Program-made: the position numbers and the translations under genes | In this document: positions 47,493-55,876 of the stretch, in pieces | How positions within the stretch are numbered: the first letter of the stretch is position 1 | Layout: the number at the start of each line of letters is the position of its first letter | The notes under the pieces: generated by a model | What the model was told of the DNA's origin: nothing | The model's input: only the letters and a program-made list of their open reading frames with translations | The model's database searches: none | NCBI RefSeq assembly: GCF_009789235.1 | Contig: NZ_WSTB01000002.1 | Span: 310,001-374,000, forward strand | Length of the DNA stretch: 64,000 nt | From: Flavobacterium hydrocarbonoxydans | GTDB lineage: Bacteria; Bacteroidota; Bacteroidia; Flavobacteriales; Flavobacteriaceae | Reading direction: 5' to 3'

Positions 47493-48155
47493 TTATCCAA
47501 AAATTTGGTCATACAATATATTTTTATCTAAAAGAATATTTTTTTTCAAAGGCGTCATAATATAAACATATGTTTCATCTTCGATTTTATAAAACAAAAC
47601 ATTTGCATTTAAGTTTTTTAAGCCATAATATTCTACTTTACTGTAGATTAGCTTGGTATCCTGATTATTAATTTTGATTGTATATTTATTAAAATTCAGA
47701 TCAAAGCTTTTAATAGTGTCATTATTTACCTGATAGTTTATCTTACTATCCGAAAAGAAATCAATACTATTAATTTTATAGTCATCGTTAAATACTTCCG
47801 GGCTTAAATTAACTTCGTATAGTCCCTCGTTAACAATTGAAAAATAACCTGGTGTGGAATAATTAGCTGATTGATGATGATTGAATGAACAATTTTTAGA
47901 AACATTTTTAAGCTTTATTACTATTAACGAATACTTTAATTGCATTTCATATTGTGAAACAACAGTGTCATTCTTGATTGCATAACTACCAATACAAACA
48001 TTATCGTCTTTAAAAGTCGATACGTTTTTTATTTTCATGCTCTTGCCTGGAATGAAATTCATTTCATCGGGAATTAAACTCATGGCGTTTGGCCTTACAT
48101 CCTTTTTGCAACTTAAACAAAAGAAAAGCAATAATACAATACAGCTGATTTTCAT
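47493..48155 (-). CDS. Hypothetical lipoprotein
   Basis: A 220-residue protein. The signal peptide ends in the lipobox CLSC, so the lipid-bearing cysteine is at about residue 16, followed by KKDVRPN. The rest is beta-rich and polar without known motifs. Probably tethered in the periplasm or on the surface. It may be co-transcribed with the small membrane protein that follows. Confidence 0.7.
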   Translation of the reverse strand: MKISCIVLLLFFCLSCKKDVRPNAMSLIPDEMNFIPGKSMKIKNVSTFKDDNVCIGSYAIKNDTVVSQYEMQLKYSLIVIKLKNVSKNCSFNHHQSANYSTPGYFSIVNEGLYEVNLSPEVFNDDYKINSIDFFSDSKINYQVNNDTIKSFDLNFNKYTIKINNQDTKLIYSKVEYYGLKNLNANVLFYKIEDETYVYIMTPLKKNILLDKNILYDQIFG

Positions 48156-48380
48156 AGTAAAAACTCATTAAAAAGTTAGAGCATTTAATTTCCACAATTA
48201 ATATGTAAATCTATCACTCGGTTTTAAATATACAAAAAAGCTACAATTTTTTAGGTTGTAACTTTTGTATTGTCGCTTAGCGTTGCGGGCACAGATTGCA
48301 AATTCCACAGTATCGTACGCGAAAAATTTATCGTATATCCGATAGATCGGTTTTTCATAAGACTCGTGGGCGTGTTTGTT

Positions 48381-48566
48381 TTATTTACTCTTAAATCTAA
48401 AAACTATTGAGATTAAAAGAGTGATAAAACACACAACCAAACAAAATGCTCCGATTGGTTCTGGTAAAAAATTTATATCAAAAAAAACATTACTAAGAAT
48501 AAAAATCCATATTATTACTAGTGATGCGTACGCTATTATTCTGATTTTTTTTATAGATACTTTCAT
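48381..48566 (-). CDS. Small two-helix membrane protein
   Basis: 61 residues: a basic N-terminus (KVSIKKIR), two clear membrane helices (about 9-28 and 38-56) and a basic end (FRFKSK). This positive-inside layout makes it more believable than the overlapping 96-residue frame on the plus strand. No family recognised. Confidence 0.5.
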   Translation of the reverse strand: MKVSIKKIRIIAYASLVIIWIFILSNVFFDINFLPEPIGAFCLVVCFITLLISIVFRFKSK

Positions 48567-48910
48567 TGAAATGGTAATCTTTATAAGTTTTACATTAACA
48601 TTACTGTTGATGCATTATCACACTGCAATTATCTCTGACTTTTGCGTCATTTTTAAACAAATATAATTGAAATACATAAACCTCATAAAGTCTCTGACTT
48701 CAAAAAGTTATTTTCATAGAAACTTATTTTGTGAATGTAAATCAATATAAACTTAACGTAAAACTTCGGGAGACTATTATCAGCGTGGCGCAACCGCAAG
48801 GGTTGGGCCTACGGTATTATGGGGATTAAACAATCATTTTGCTGAACCGCGGAAACAAAAAAAAGCGAGACTTTCGTCTCGCTTTTTATATAAATTTTAA
48901 ATTTTTAACC
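48567..48910. other. 344-base gap: AT-rich sequence, a GC-richer patch and a terminator
   Basis: No gene seen. A GC-richer patch at 48782-48820 (gcgtggcgcaaccgcaaggg) looks like a scrap of an intergenic repeat. The glmS terminator closes the gap. Confidence 0.5.
48857..48888 (-). terminator. Rho-independent terminator of the glmS operon
   Basis: A 12-bp stem (48860-48871 with 48876-48887) with a TTTC loop and T run on the minus strand, 23 bases past the glmS stop. Confidence 0.9.
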
Positions 48911-50764
48911 TTATTCTACTGTAACTGATTTTGCTAAGTTACGAGGCTGATCTACGTTGCAACCACGCATTACTGCGATATGATACGACAGCAATTGCAA
49001 TGGTATTGTAGTAATTAGCGGTGATAACGCATCTGATGTTTCCGGAATTTCGATTACATAATCGGCTAATTCGCGAACCTGTGTATCTCCTTTTGTTACC
49101 ACGGCAATAATTTTTCCGCTACGTGATTTGATCTCCTGAATGTTACTTACGATTTTGTCGTAATGACCTTGTTTAGGCGCAATAACAATTACCGGCATGT
49201 GCTCATCGATAAGCGCAATAGGACCGTGTTTCATTTCTGCTGCAGGATATCCTTCGGCATGAATGTACGAGATCTCTTTTAGCTTTAAAGCTCCTTCTAA
49301 GGCAACCGGGAAGTTATAACCACGACCTAAGTACAAACAGTTTGGTGCATCTTTGAAAGCAGCAGCAATTTCTTTGGCTCTATCATTCGTTTCTAAAGCT
49401 TCTTTTACTTTTTCAGGAATGATTTCAAGCTCTTGTAAGTAGGTATGAAAATCGGTATTTGACAAGGTTCCTTTGGCTTTCCCTAATCGCAATGCAATCA
49501 TGGTTAAAACTGTAATCTGAGTAGTGAACGCTTTTGTTGAAGCTACCCCAATTTCAGGTCCTGCGTGTGTGTAAGCACCTGCATGACTTTCTCTTGAAAT
49601 AGAAGAACCTACTACGTTACAAACTCCAAAAACAAAGGCTCCGTTTTCTTTAGCTAATTTGATAGCCGCCATAGTATCTGCCGTTTCTCCTGATTGGGAA
49701 ATAGCAATTACCACATCGTCTTTATTGATAATTGGGTTTCTGTATCTGAACTCTGAAGCATATTCTACTTCAACCGGAATACGGGTAAACTCTTCAAAAA
49801 TATATTCTGCTACCAATCCTGCATGCCATGAAGTTCCGCAGGCAACGATTAGAATACGTTTTGCGTTTAAGAATTTCTCGATGTTATCCTCAACACCAGC
49901 CATTTGAACGATGCCCAGGTTCGCATTCAATCTTCCTCTGTAAGTATCTTTGATTACGCTAGGCTGCTCGTAGATTTCTTTTAGCATGAAGTGATCGTAA
50001 CCGCCTTTTTCGATTTGCTCCAAATTCATTTGAAGTTCCTGAATATAAGGATCGACTAAAGAGTCATCTTTTATTTTACGAACTTTAAGTGGCTTGTGCA
50101 ATCTTATGTTTGCCATTTCGCCATCTTCCAGATAAATTGCATTCGAAGTATATTCGATAAAAGGTGATGCATCAGAAGCGATGAAATATTCGCCTTCCCC
50201 TACCCCTATTGCTAACGGGCTACCTAATCGTGCCGCTACAATTTCGTTTGGGTTTTTTTTGTCAAAAACTGCGATTGCATAGGCTCCGACAACCTGATTT
50301 AAGGCTATCTGAACAGCTTTGCCCAGTTTTATGTTTTCTTTTTTCTGAACCTCTTCAATCAGATTTACTAATACTTCAGTATCGGTATCTGATTTAAAAG
50401 TGTATCCTCTTTTTATTAATTCTTCTTTAAGCGGTGCGTAGTTTTCGATAATTCCGTTGTGAATAATCGCTAATTCACCAGAATTAGAAAGATGTGGATG
50501 TGAATTTACATCATTTGGCACACCATGAGTTGCCCAACGTGTATGTCCTATTCCTATGGTTCCGTTTGTGGCAAAGTTTTCCTTTGCTTTTGCTTCAAGG
50601 TCTAAAACTTTACCTTTGGTTTTACAAACTTTAATAACTGCTTCTGCGTTATCATATAACATGACACCAGCGCTGTCATAACCTCTATATTCGAGTCGTT
50701 TTAATCCTTTTATTACAATAGGATACGCCTCTCGATGTCCGATATATCCAACAATTCCACACAT
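48911..50764 (-). CDS. glmS: Glutamine-fructose-6-phosphate aminotransferase
   Basis: GlmS makes glucosamine-6-phosphate, the entry to cell-wall amino sugars. The 617-residue protein starts MCGIVGYIG; after removal of Met1 the cysteine is the glutaminase nucleophile. Glutaminase-domain motifs are GIGHTRWATHG and HNGIIENY. Two SIS sugar-isomerase domains follow, with VACGTSWHAGL, ISQSGETADT, GVASTKAFTTQ and the C-terminal LAKSVTVE. It lies 7 bases after the DUF4270 gene and is last in the operon. No ribozyme leader is visible. Confidence 0.97.
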   Translation of the reverse strand: MCGIVGYIGHREAYPIVIKGLKRLEYRGYDSAGVMLYDNAEAVIKVCKTKGKVLDLEAKAKENFATNGTIGIGHTRWATHGVPNDVNSHPHLSNSGELAIIHNGIIENYAPLKEELIKRGYTFKSDTDTEVLVNLIEEVQKKENIKLGKAVQIALNQVVGAYAIAVFDKKNPNEIVAARLGSPLAIGVGEGEYFIASDASPFIEYTSNAIYLEDGEMANIRLHKPLKVRKIKDDSLVDPYIQELQMNLEQIEKGGYDHFMLKEIYEQPSVIKDTYRGRLNANLGIVQMAGVEDNIEKFLNAKRILIVACGTSWHAGLVAEYIFEEFTRIPVEVEYASEFRYRNPIINKDDVVIAISQSGETADTMAAIKLAKENGAFVFGVCNVVGSSISRESHAGAYTHAGPEIGVASTKAFTTQITVLTMIALRLGKAKGTLSNTDFHTYLQELEIIPEKVKEALETNDRAKEIAAAFKDAPNCLYLGRGYNFPVALEGALKLKEISYIHAEGYPAAEMKHGPIALIDEHMPVIVIAPKQGHYDKIVSNIQEIKSRSGKIIAVVTKGDTQVRELADYVIEIPETSDALSPLITTIPLQLLSYHIAVMRGCNVDQPRNLAKSVTVE

Positions 50765-50771
50765 ATATTTA

Positions 50772-52394
50772 TTAATTTGGTTTCGTGTAATAAATCTGAA
50801 GTTTTAATTTTTTAGCTTCTTCAACTTCAGCTCCTACTCCATAAATAACAGTCCCTAATGGACTCATTACAGATGCTGTAGGTACTTGTTTTATAAGTGT
50901 ATTAGGTATCATTTTTTCCTTATTCAGCATATTTGATGTTGAAAGGTTGATGTTCTCTGTTACCGATACACCTAATTTAACATTAGCAACATTAGTTCCT
51001 TTGATAATGTTAATAATATGGTTGGTAATCCTTACTTTATAGTAAGCTCCTCTTCCATTTTCTTTCTTTAGTAATCCATCATATACTACTCTTGCTCCTT
51101 TAGGATCAGTATTTGCACTTGGAGATGAATCATTATAATCTAATATTGCTTTGTTGTTTGTAAAATCATATACATAAACCCTATAAGGTTCAGATAATTT
51201 AGTCTCATTATCTTCTGGTGATTCTGGCTTGTTCATCTCTCCCGAATCAATATAAAAAACCAAATTGGCTTCGTTAATCAACCATTTATTATCTCTAATC
51301 TCCTGTAATTTAGATTCAAAATCCTTAAGTTCTACAACTGCTACAGCACCTTGTCCACCTTTTAGAAACAATCGTTCGTCTCCAGTAGTAGTATTAGGAT
51401 TTGAGACTGCAGTATTATAAGAGGCAGCTTTTTCGTCTTTTAGCAGGTTAACTGTATTTCCTTTTAGGTTGATTACAAACGTTTTTGGAGTTTTTGTTGT
51501 AGTCGAAACACCATCAACTGTTGTTACCAGATCTTCTTTATAATGTATGGTGATTGTTCCTTTTGAAAAATCAATCGTATTCATATTTGTACGAGAACTT
51601 CCGGAGTTACCTACCTTAAAGTATAATCCTCTGAAATAATCCTGAAAAACATTTGCATTGGCTAATTTTCCAGCTGGAGCATTAAAAATTTTAGTCATGA
51701 AAAAACCAGGCTTCAATCGCATCACCATTTGTGGCGCGATCAGTTTATTCGTTTTTACTTTAGTAGTTGCATCTTCAGTTGTTTCGATTACTTCTTTAGC
51801 ATCAAAAAAGAATTCTTTACTTTCCAAAACACGAGTTGTATCATTTAGTTGTTCTTTTTTTGAACTGTCAAAAAAATCATTCTGATCAGAATAAAATAAT
51901 CTTGAACCAATTGCTCCGGTACCATTATCAACTGTTAGATTATCCATCAGAACCCCTGACTCATATAGACCCAAATTTAATTTACCTAACTTTGAACCTG
52001 AAATAGAATCGAGTACATAAGTTGAGCTTCCATTTGAATTAAGTGTTTTACCTTTAACGAAATAAGGAACTGCAAGCTTAACACTATCAATCACAATATT
52101 TTTACCAAAAACAACATTATAATCTGCAAGTGTAACCTGAGTGGCAAAATTAGCCGTTGTAGTTCCGAAAACCGGACTTCTAAAAATCCCTAATTGATTT
52201 ACCGCTAAATTGTTGGTTGCAACAGGAGTAACCTCTTGGTTGTATACATTTACTTTATAACTTATCGAATCCAGATCAAAATGATTATCGCCAATTATAT
52301 CGTCGCCAATGGCATTAAAGTCTTTGTCACAAGAATACAAAAAAACAACCGCTGCTAGTAATAGAATTTTCTTAAAAAAAGAAGTATTATACAT
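50772..52394 (-). CDS. DUF4270 lipoprotein
   Basis: 540 residues with a lipoprotein signal (KKILLLAAVVFLYSC; lipid on the cysteine at about residue 22). The N-terminal pattern DKDFNAIGDDIIGDNHFD and GIFRSPVFGTTTANFATQV fits the DUF4270 family, common in Bacteroidota and of unknown function. Probably surface or periplasmic. It sits between the glycogen-synthase-like gene and glmS with short gaps, an order I recall as conserved in flavobacteria. Confidence 0.85.
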   Translation of the reverse strand: MYNTSFFKKILLLAAVVFLYSCDKDFNAIGDDIIGDNHFDLDSISYKVNVYNQEVTPVATNNLAVNQLGIFRSPVFGTTTANFATQVTLADYNVVFGKNIVIDSVKLAVPYFVKGKTLNSNGSSTYVLDSISGSKLGKLNLGLYESGVLMDNLTVDNGTGAIGSRLFYSDQNDFFDSSKKEQLNDTTRVLESKEFFFDAKEVIETTEDATTKVKTNKLIAPQMVMRLKPGFFMTKIFNAPAGKLANANVFQDYFRGLYFKVGNSGSSRTNMNTIDFSKGTITIHYKEDLVTTVDGVSTTTKTPKTFVINLKGNTVNLLKDEKAASYNTAVSNPNTTTGDERLFLKGGQGAVAVVELKDFESKLQEIRDNKWLINEANLVFYIDSGEMNKPESPEDNETKLSEPYRVYVYDFTNNKAILDYNDSSPSANTDPKGARVVYDGLLKKENGRGAYYKVRITNHIINIIKGTNVANVKLGVSVTENINLSTSNMLNKEKMIPNTLIKQVPTASVMSPLGTVIYGVGAEVEEAKKLKLQIYYTKPN

Positions 52395-52415
52395 GTTTAA
52401 TAATAATGTTAAAAT

Positions 52416-53222
52416 TTAAAGACCCATACTTTTGTAGAAATTTGTATACGCCTCGGCGAATGCATCTTTCGTGGCGAAAGGTAAAAAAGGTTTTCCTGAA
52501 GATTCTATAAATTTTGTTAAACTTGAAGACACATTTTCTGAAGCAATGATCACGGCATCAGAATGTAATATGCTGGCTTTTAAAACATTTTCGTAATTAG
52601 GCGTCTCTAAATCTGCTATTGACTCATGAGGAACACCATCAAATTTTACTTTATTGATCATTTCTAAATCTAAATTCTCATCAAAAGATTGCCCGTAAAC
52701 AGAGGTTACAATCTTAGTTTCTGAAAATAAAGCTTCGTTTTTATAGTAATGCTTCATATAAATTGGCAACATAGCAGCTAACCATCCGTGAACATGAATA
52801 ATATCTGGAACCCAGTTCAGTTTTTTTACTGTTTCAACCACACCTTTTGCAAAAAATATTGCTCTTTCATCATTGTCAGGATATAAAACCCCCTCTTCGT
52901 CTGCAAAAGTTGCTTTTCTCTTAAAATATTCATCATTATCAATAAAATAAACCTGAATTCTTTCTTTGGGAATCGAAGCTACTTTGATAATCAATGGCAT
53001 ATCTAAGTCATTCACTACCAAATTCATCCCTGAAAGTCTGATTACTTCGTGTAATTGATGTCTTCTTTCGTTAATATTTCCGTATCTTGGCATGAAAATT
53101 CTTATTTGTCCACCCTGATCATTGATCATTTTAGGAACGTCATAAGACATCAAAGAAACTTCATTTTCAGCCAAATAAGGCACGACTTCAGATGATACGT
53201 ATAATATCCTCTTATCTTTCAT
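52416..53222 (-). CDS. Glycogen/starch synthase-like protein, N-terminal domain only
   Basis: 268 residues that read like the N-terminal Rossmann domain of GT5 glycogen synthases (RILYVSSEVVPYL, RIFMPRYGNINER, PDIIHVHGWLAAMLPIYMK). The ADP-glucose-binding KxGGLxDV loop, expected after VVPYL, is replaced by AENEVSLMSYDVPK. The whole C-terminal catalytic domain is missing, since true GlgA has about 480 residues. It is therefore probably not a glucan synthase but a binding or regulatory remnant. It heads the operon with DUF4270 and glmS, divergent from panC. Confidence 0.8.
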   Translation of the reverse strand: MKDKRILYVSSEVVPYLAENEVSLMSYDVPKMINDQGGQIRIFMPRYGNINERRHQLHEVIRLSGMNLVVNDLDMPLIIKVASIPKERIQVYFIDNDEYFKRKATFADEEGVLYPDNDERAIFFAKGVVETVKKLNWVPDIIHVHGWLAAMLPIYMKHYYKNEALFSETKIVTSVYGQSFDENLDLEMINKVKFDGVPHESIADLETPNYENVLKASILHSDAVIIASENVSSSLTKFIESSGKPFLPFATKDAFAEAYTNFYKSMGL

Positions 53223-53260
53223 AATAGTAATTTACTTAATTTTTGGTAATAAAAACGTTG

Positions 53261-53268
53261 CAAAATTA
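53261..53268 (-). promoter_or_regulatory. -7 box of the GlgA-like/DUF4270/glmS operon
   Basis: TAATTTTG on the minus strand, 38 bases before the ATG at 53222. It faces the panC promoter, with the two -7 boxes about 31 bases apart. Confidence 0.55.
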
Positions 53269-53299
53269 CAAAAATTTATGCAGTTATTAACTAATATAT

Positions 53300-53307
53300 T
53301 ATGTTTG
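53300..53307 (+). promoter_or_regulatory. -7 box of panC
   Basis: TATGTTTG, 23 bases before the ATG at 53331. It overlaps the earlier in-frame ATG at 53301, which argues against that one as the start. Confidence 0.5.
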
Positions 53308-53330
53308 CACTAAATTTTAATAATACCCTC

Positions 53331-54179
53331 ATGCATATTTTCTACGGTAAAGTAGCCCTGATAGCTTATTTGAAAACTATCAAAACCGCAAATTCAACTG
53401 TTGGGTTTGTGCCAACAATGGGTGCTTTACACCAAGGTCATCTGGCTTTAATGCAACGCTCAATTAAAGAAAATGACGATACTGTCGTGAGTATTTTTGT
53501 AAATCCAACACAGTTTAACAACCCCGAGGATTTAGAAAAATACCCTCGAACCCTTGACGAAGATGTAAAAAAGATGCGCACTTTAAGCGACAAAATCATC
53601 TTGTATGCACCTTCTGTAGATGATATTTACGAAGGACATACCGTTTCACAGGATTTTGATTTTGACGGTTTGGAAAACCAAATGGAAGGAAAATTCAGAC
53701 CCGGACATTTTAACGGAGTGGGTACTATTGTAAAAAGACTCTTCGAAATTGTAACACCTACGAATGCTTATTTTGGTGAAAAGGATTTTCAGCAGCTGCA
53801 AATTGTTAAAAAAATGGTCGAAAAAAACAACTTGCCCGTAAATGTGGTAGGCTGTCCTATTTTTAGAGAAGATAACGAACTGGCGATGAGTTCCAGAAAC
53901 GAACGCCTGACTACTGAGGAAAGAAAAAAAGCATCTATTATATACAAAACCCTTACTGAAGCCAGAGAAATTTTCAAAAAAGGAACTCCGGAGGAAACCA
54001 TTTTTTTTGTAGAAAATTCTTTCAAAGACAACGAAATGTTCGAACTTGAATATTTTGTCATCGCTGACGAATCGACATTATTACCTATAGAAGATAAAAG
54101 TAAAGACAAAAAATACCGTGCATTTATAGCCGTATTTGTTAATTCTATAAGGTTGATTGACACCATTTCATTAAATTAA
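53331..54179 (+). CDS. panC: Pantothenate synthetase
   Basis: PanC joins pantoate and beta-alanine with ATP, the last step of vitamin B5 synthesis. The nucleotidyltransferase signatures are [15 protein letters not shown] (HIGH-type), [29 protein letters not shown] and [12 protein letters not shown] (KMSKS-like). I chose the ATG at 53331, which gives the family's usual 282 residues and begins MHIFYGK. The in-frame ATG at 53301 adds ten residues and lies in the promoter. panD follows 14 bases later, so the gene supplying beta-alanine is next door. Confidence 0.95.
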   Translation: MHIFYGKVALIAYLKTIKTANSTVGFVPTMGALHQGHLALMQRSIKENDDTVVSIFVNPTQFNNPEDLEKYPRTLDEDVKKMRTLSDKIILYAPSVDDIYEGHTVSQDFDFDGLENQMEGKFRPGHFNGVGTIVKRLFEIVTPTNAYFGEKDFQQLQIVKKMVEKNNLPVNVVGCPIFREDNELAMSSRNERLTTEERKKASIIYKTLTEAREIFKKGTPEETIFFVENSFKDNEMFELEYFVIADESTLLPIEDKSKDKKYRAFIAVFVNSIRLIDTISLN

Positions 54180-54189
54180 TTTACCTTTG
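54157..54189 (+). promoter_or_regulatory. Possible second promoter for panD
   Basis: TACCTTTG at 54182-54189 with TTG at 54157-54159, 22 bases upstream. The box ends 4 bases before the panD ATG, so a transcript from here would be leaderless or nearly so. The gene can also be read from panC. Confidence 0.4.
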
Positions 54190-54193
54190 CACC

Positions 54194-54544
54194 ATGCAAA
54201 TTCAAGTTATAAAATCAAAAATACATCGTGTAAAAGTAACTGGAGCCGATTTGAATTATATTGGCAGTATTACTATTGACGAAACTCTACTGGAGGCTTC
54301 AAACATTATTGAAGGCGAAAAAGTATCTATTGTAAACATTAATAATGGGGAACGTTTTGAAACCTACGCTATTAAAGGTCAAAAAGATTCAGGAGAAATT
54401 ACCCTGAACGGGCCTGCAGCCAGAAAAGTTCAGAAAGACGATATTATTATCATTATCTCCTATGCAACCCTGGATTTTGAAGAAGCAAAAACCTTCAAAC
54501 CCTGGATTGTCTTCCCTAATGAAAATGATAATTCGTTAACATAA
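54194..54544 (+). CDS. panD: Aspartate 1-decarboxylase
   Basis: PanD makes beta-alanine from aspartate and uses a pyruvoyl cofactor formed by self-cleavage. The 116-residue precursor has the cleavage pair G24-S25 in [11 protein letters not shown]9 in the N-terminal [14 protein letters not shown], and the [19 protein letters not shown] block. Length is normal. It forms a unit with panC. Confidence 0.97.
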   Translation: MQIQVIKSKIHRVKVTGADLNYIGSITIDETLLEASNIIEGEKVSIVNINNGERFETYAIKGQKDSGEITLNGPAARKVQKDDIIIIISYATLDFEEAKTFKPWIVFPNENDNSLT

Positions 54545-54563
54545 AATCTTCATTACATTTATA

Positions 54564-54612
54564 AAAAAATCTGATTTGTCAAATTTATGTTTGAACAAAC
54601 CAGATTTTTTTT
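54564..54612 (+). terminator. Terminator of panCD
   Basis: A long stem with one bulge (arms about 54567-54583 and 54590-54607) ending in a run of eight T, 20 bases after the panD stop. Confidence 0.8.
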
Positions 54613-54721
54613 GTCAAAAATTTCATTGTTTTTTAAAATTTCAATCTTTTAAAAAAAGCAAATAAAGTATTATATTGCTACATTATTTTAATAAATATAA
54701 TTCTCTGAAATGCCACAAATC

Positions 54722-55876
54722 ATGAAAAAAGTTTACCTACTCCTTGCCTTACTATCGGTTTCGGTATTTGCGCAGAAAAAATTCGACAATATTCAATCTG
54801 AAAAACTTGGAGAAGAAAGAAGAATAACCATTGGACTTCCGGCATCTTACGAAGCAAATCCTAATAAAAAATATCCTGTTTTGTATTTACTGGATGGCGA
54901 TTATTTGTTCGATCCGTTTTTAGGTGCTGTAAATTACGGGACTTACTGGGATGATTTACCGGAAATGATCATCATCGGGATTCATCAGAACAAAAACGAC
55001 GAACGCGAAGACGACTCTACTTATGACGCCATAGATGGAGTGCCATTCGAAAAAGGCGCCAAGTTTTTTGAATTTATAGGCGCAGAATTAGTTCCGCATA
55101 TCGAAAAAAAATATAGAACAGCTCCTTTTAGAATCATTGCAGGACATGATGTGACAGCAGGATTTATTAATTTTTTCCTTTGTAAAGACAATCCGCTATT
55201 TAACGCCTACATTGCTTTTAGCCCTGTACTTCCCACTAAAATGGAAGTTAGAATTCCTGAAAAACTAGCCGCAGTAAAAGAGCCTTTTTTTTATTATCTT
55301 TCTGTTGCTGACGGTGATATCAAGAAAATTAAAGAACCCATAGAAAAATTAGACAGTAATATTAAAATCGCAAACAATCCGTTAGTAAGCTACAAATATG
55401 ACTTGTTTAAAAACACTACACATTACACACAGGTATTGCATGCTATTCCGAGTGCTTTGTATCAAATTTTCGAATCCTACAGACCGATAAACTCAGAAGA
55501 ATACAACAATAAAATTGTCGTTCTTCAGTCTGGTTATGCTGATTATCTGGAAAATAAATATGCTACTATGTCTAAAAATCTTGGGTTTGATGTTCCGTTC
55601 CGAATGAGTGATTTTAAAGTTATCGAAAATTTAATTTTAAAAAACAAAGCCTACGACGAATTGGGCAAAATGGCCGAGATAGCAAATGTAACTTATCCCA
55701 AAGCAATGTTAGGCGAATATGAAATTGGTTTGATGTATGAAAAAATGGGAGACCCTAAAAGAGCTTCGAAAAAATATCAAAATGCCTCTCAAATGGAGCC
55801 TATTGGCGATTTGAACAAGGATATGATGTATGATAAAATAGATGAAATGAATACCCTTGCCAAACAAACTAAATAA
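54722..55876 (+). CDS. Esterase-fold alpha/beta-hydrolase lacking the nucleophile serine
   Basis: 384 residues from the ATG at 54722, which gives a good signal peptide (KKVYLLLALLSVSVFAQ); the ATG at 54710 adds four residues. The fold matches the putative esterase (Fes/FrsA-like) family: ITIGLPASYEANPNKKYPVLYLLDGDYLF, an oxyanion region and a nucleophile-elbow position. The elbow reads AGHDVTAG: D143 stands where GHSxGG esterases have serine. Classical esterase catalysis is thus unlikely. A TPR-like helical tail follows (GEYEIGLMYEKMGDPKRASKK). Its stop overlaps the radA start as TAATG, implying coupled translation. Confidence 0.82.
   Translation: MKKVYLLLALLSVSVFAQKKFDNIQSEKLGEERRITIGLPASYEANPNKKYPVLYLLDGDYLFDPFLGAVNYGTYWDDLPEMIIIGIHQNKNDEREDDSTYDAIDGVPFEKGAKFFEFIGAELVPHIEKKYRTAPFRIIAGHDVTAGFINFFLCKDNPLFNAYIAFSPVLPTKMEVRIPEKLAAVKEPFFYYLSVADGDIKKIKEPIEKLDSNIKIANNPLVSYKYDLFKNTTHYTQVLHAIPSALYQIFESYRPINSEEYNNKIVVLQSGYADYLENKYATMSKNLGFDVPFRMSDFKVIENLILKNKAYDELGKMAEIANVTYPKAMLGEYEIGLMYEKMGDPKRASKKYQNASQMEPIGDLNKDMMYDKIDEMNTLAKQTK

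Noticed and set aside
48376..48666. A 96-residue plus-strand frame opposite the 61-residue membrane protein
   Set aside because: Mixed composition with no domain or signal; the minus-strand frame has the better helix layout.
48911..50800. A glmS ribozyme upstream of glmS
   Set aside because: Only 7 bases separate glmS from the DUF4270 gene, leaving no room for the ribozyme.
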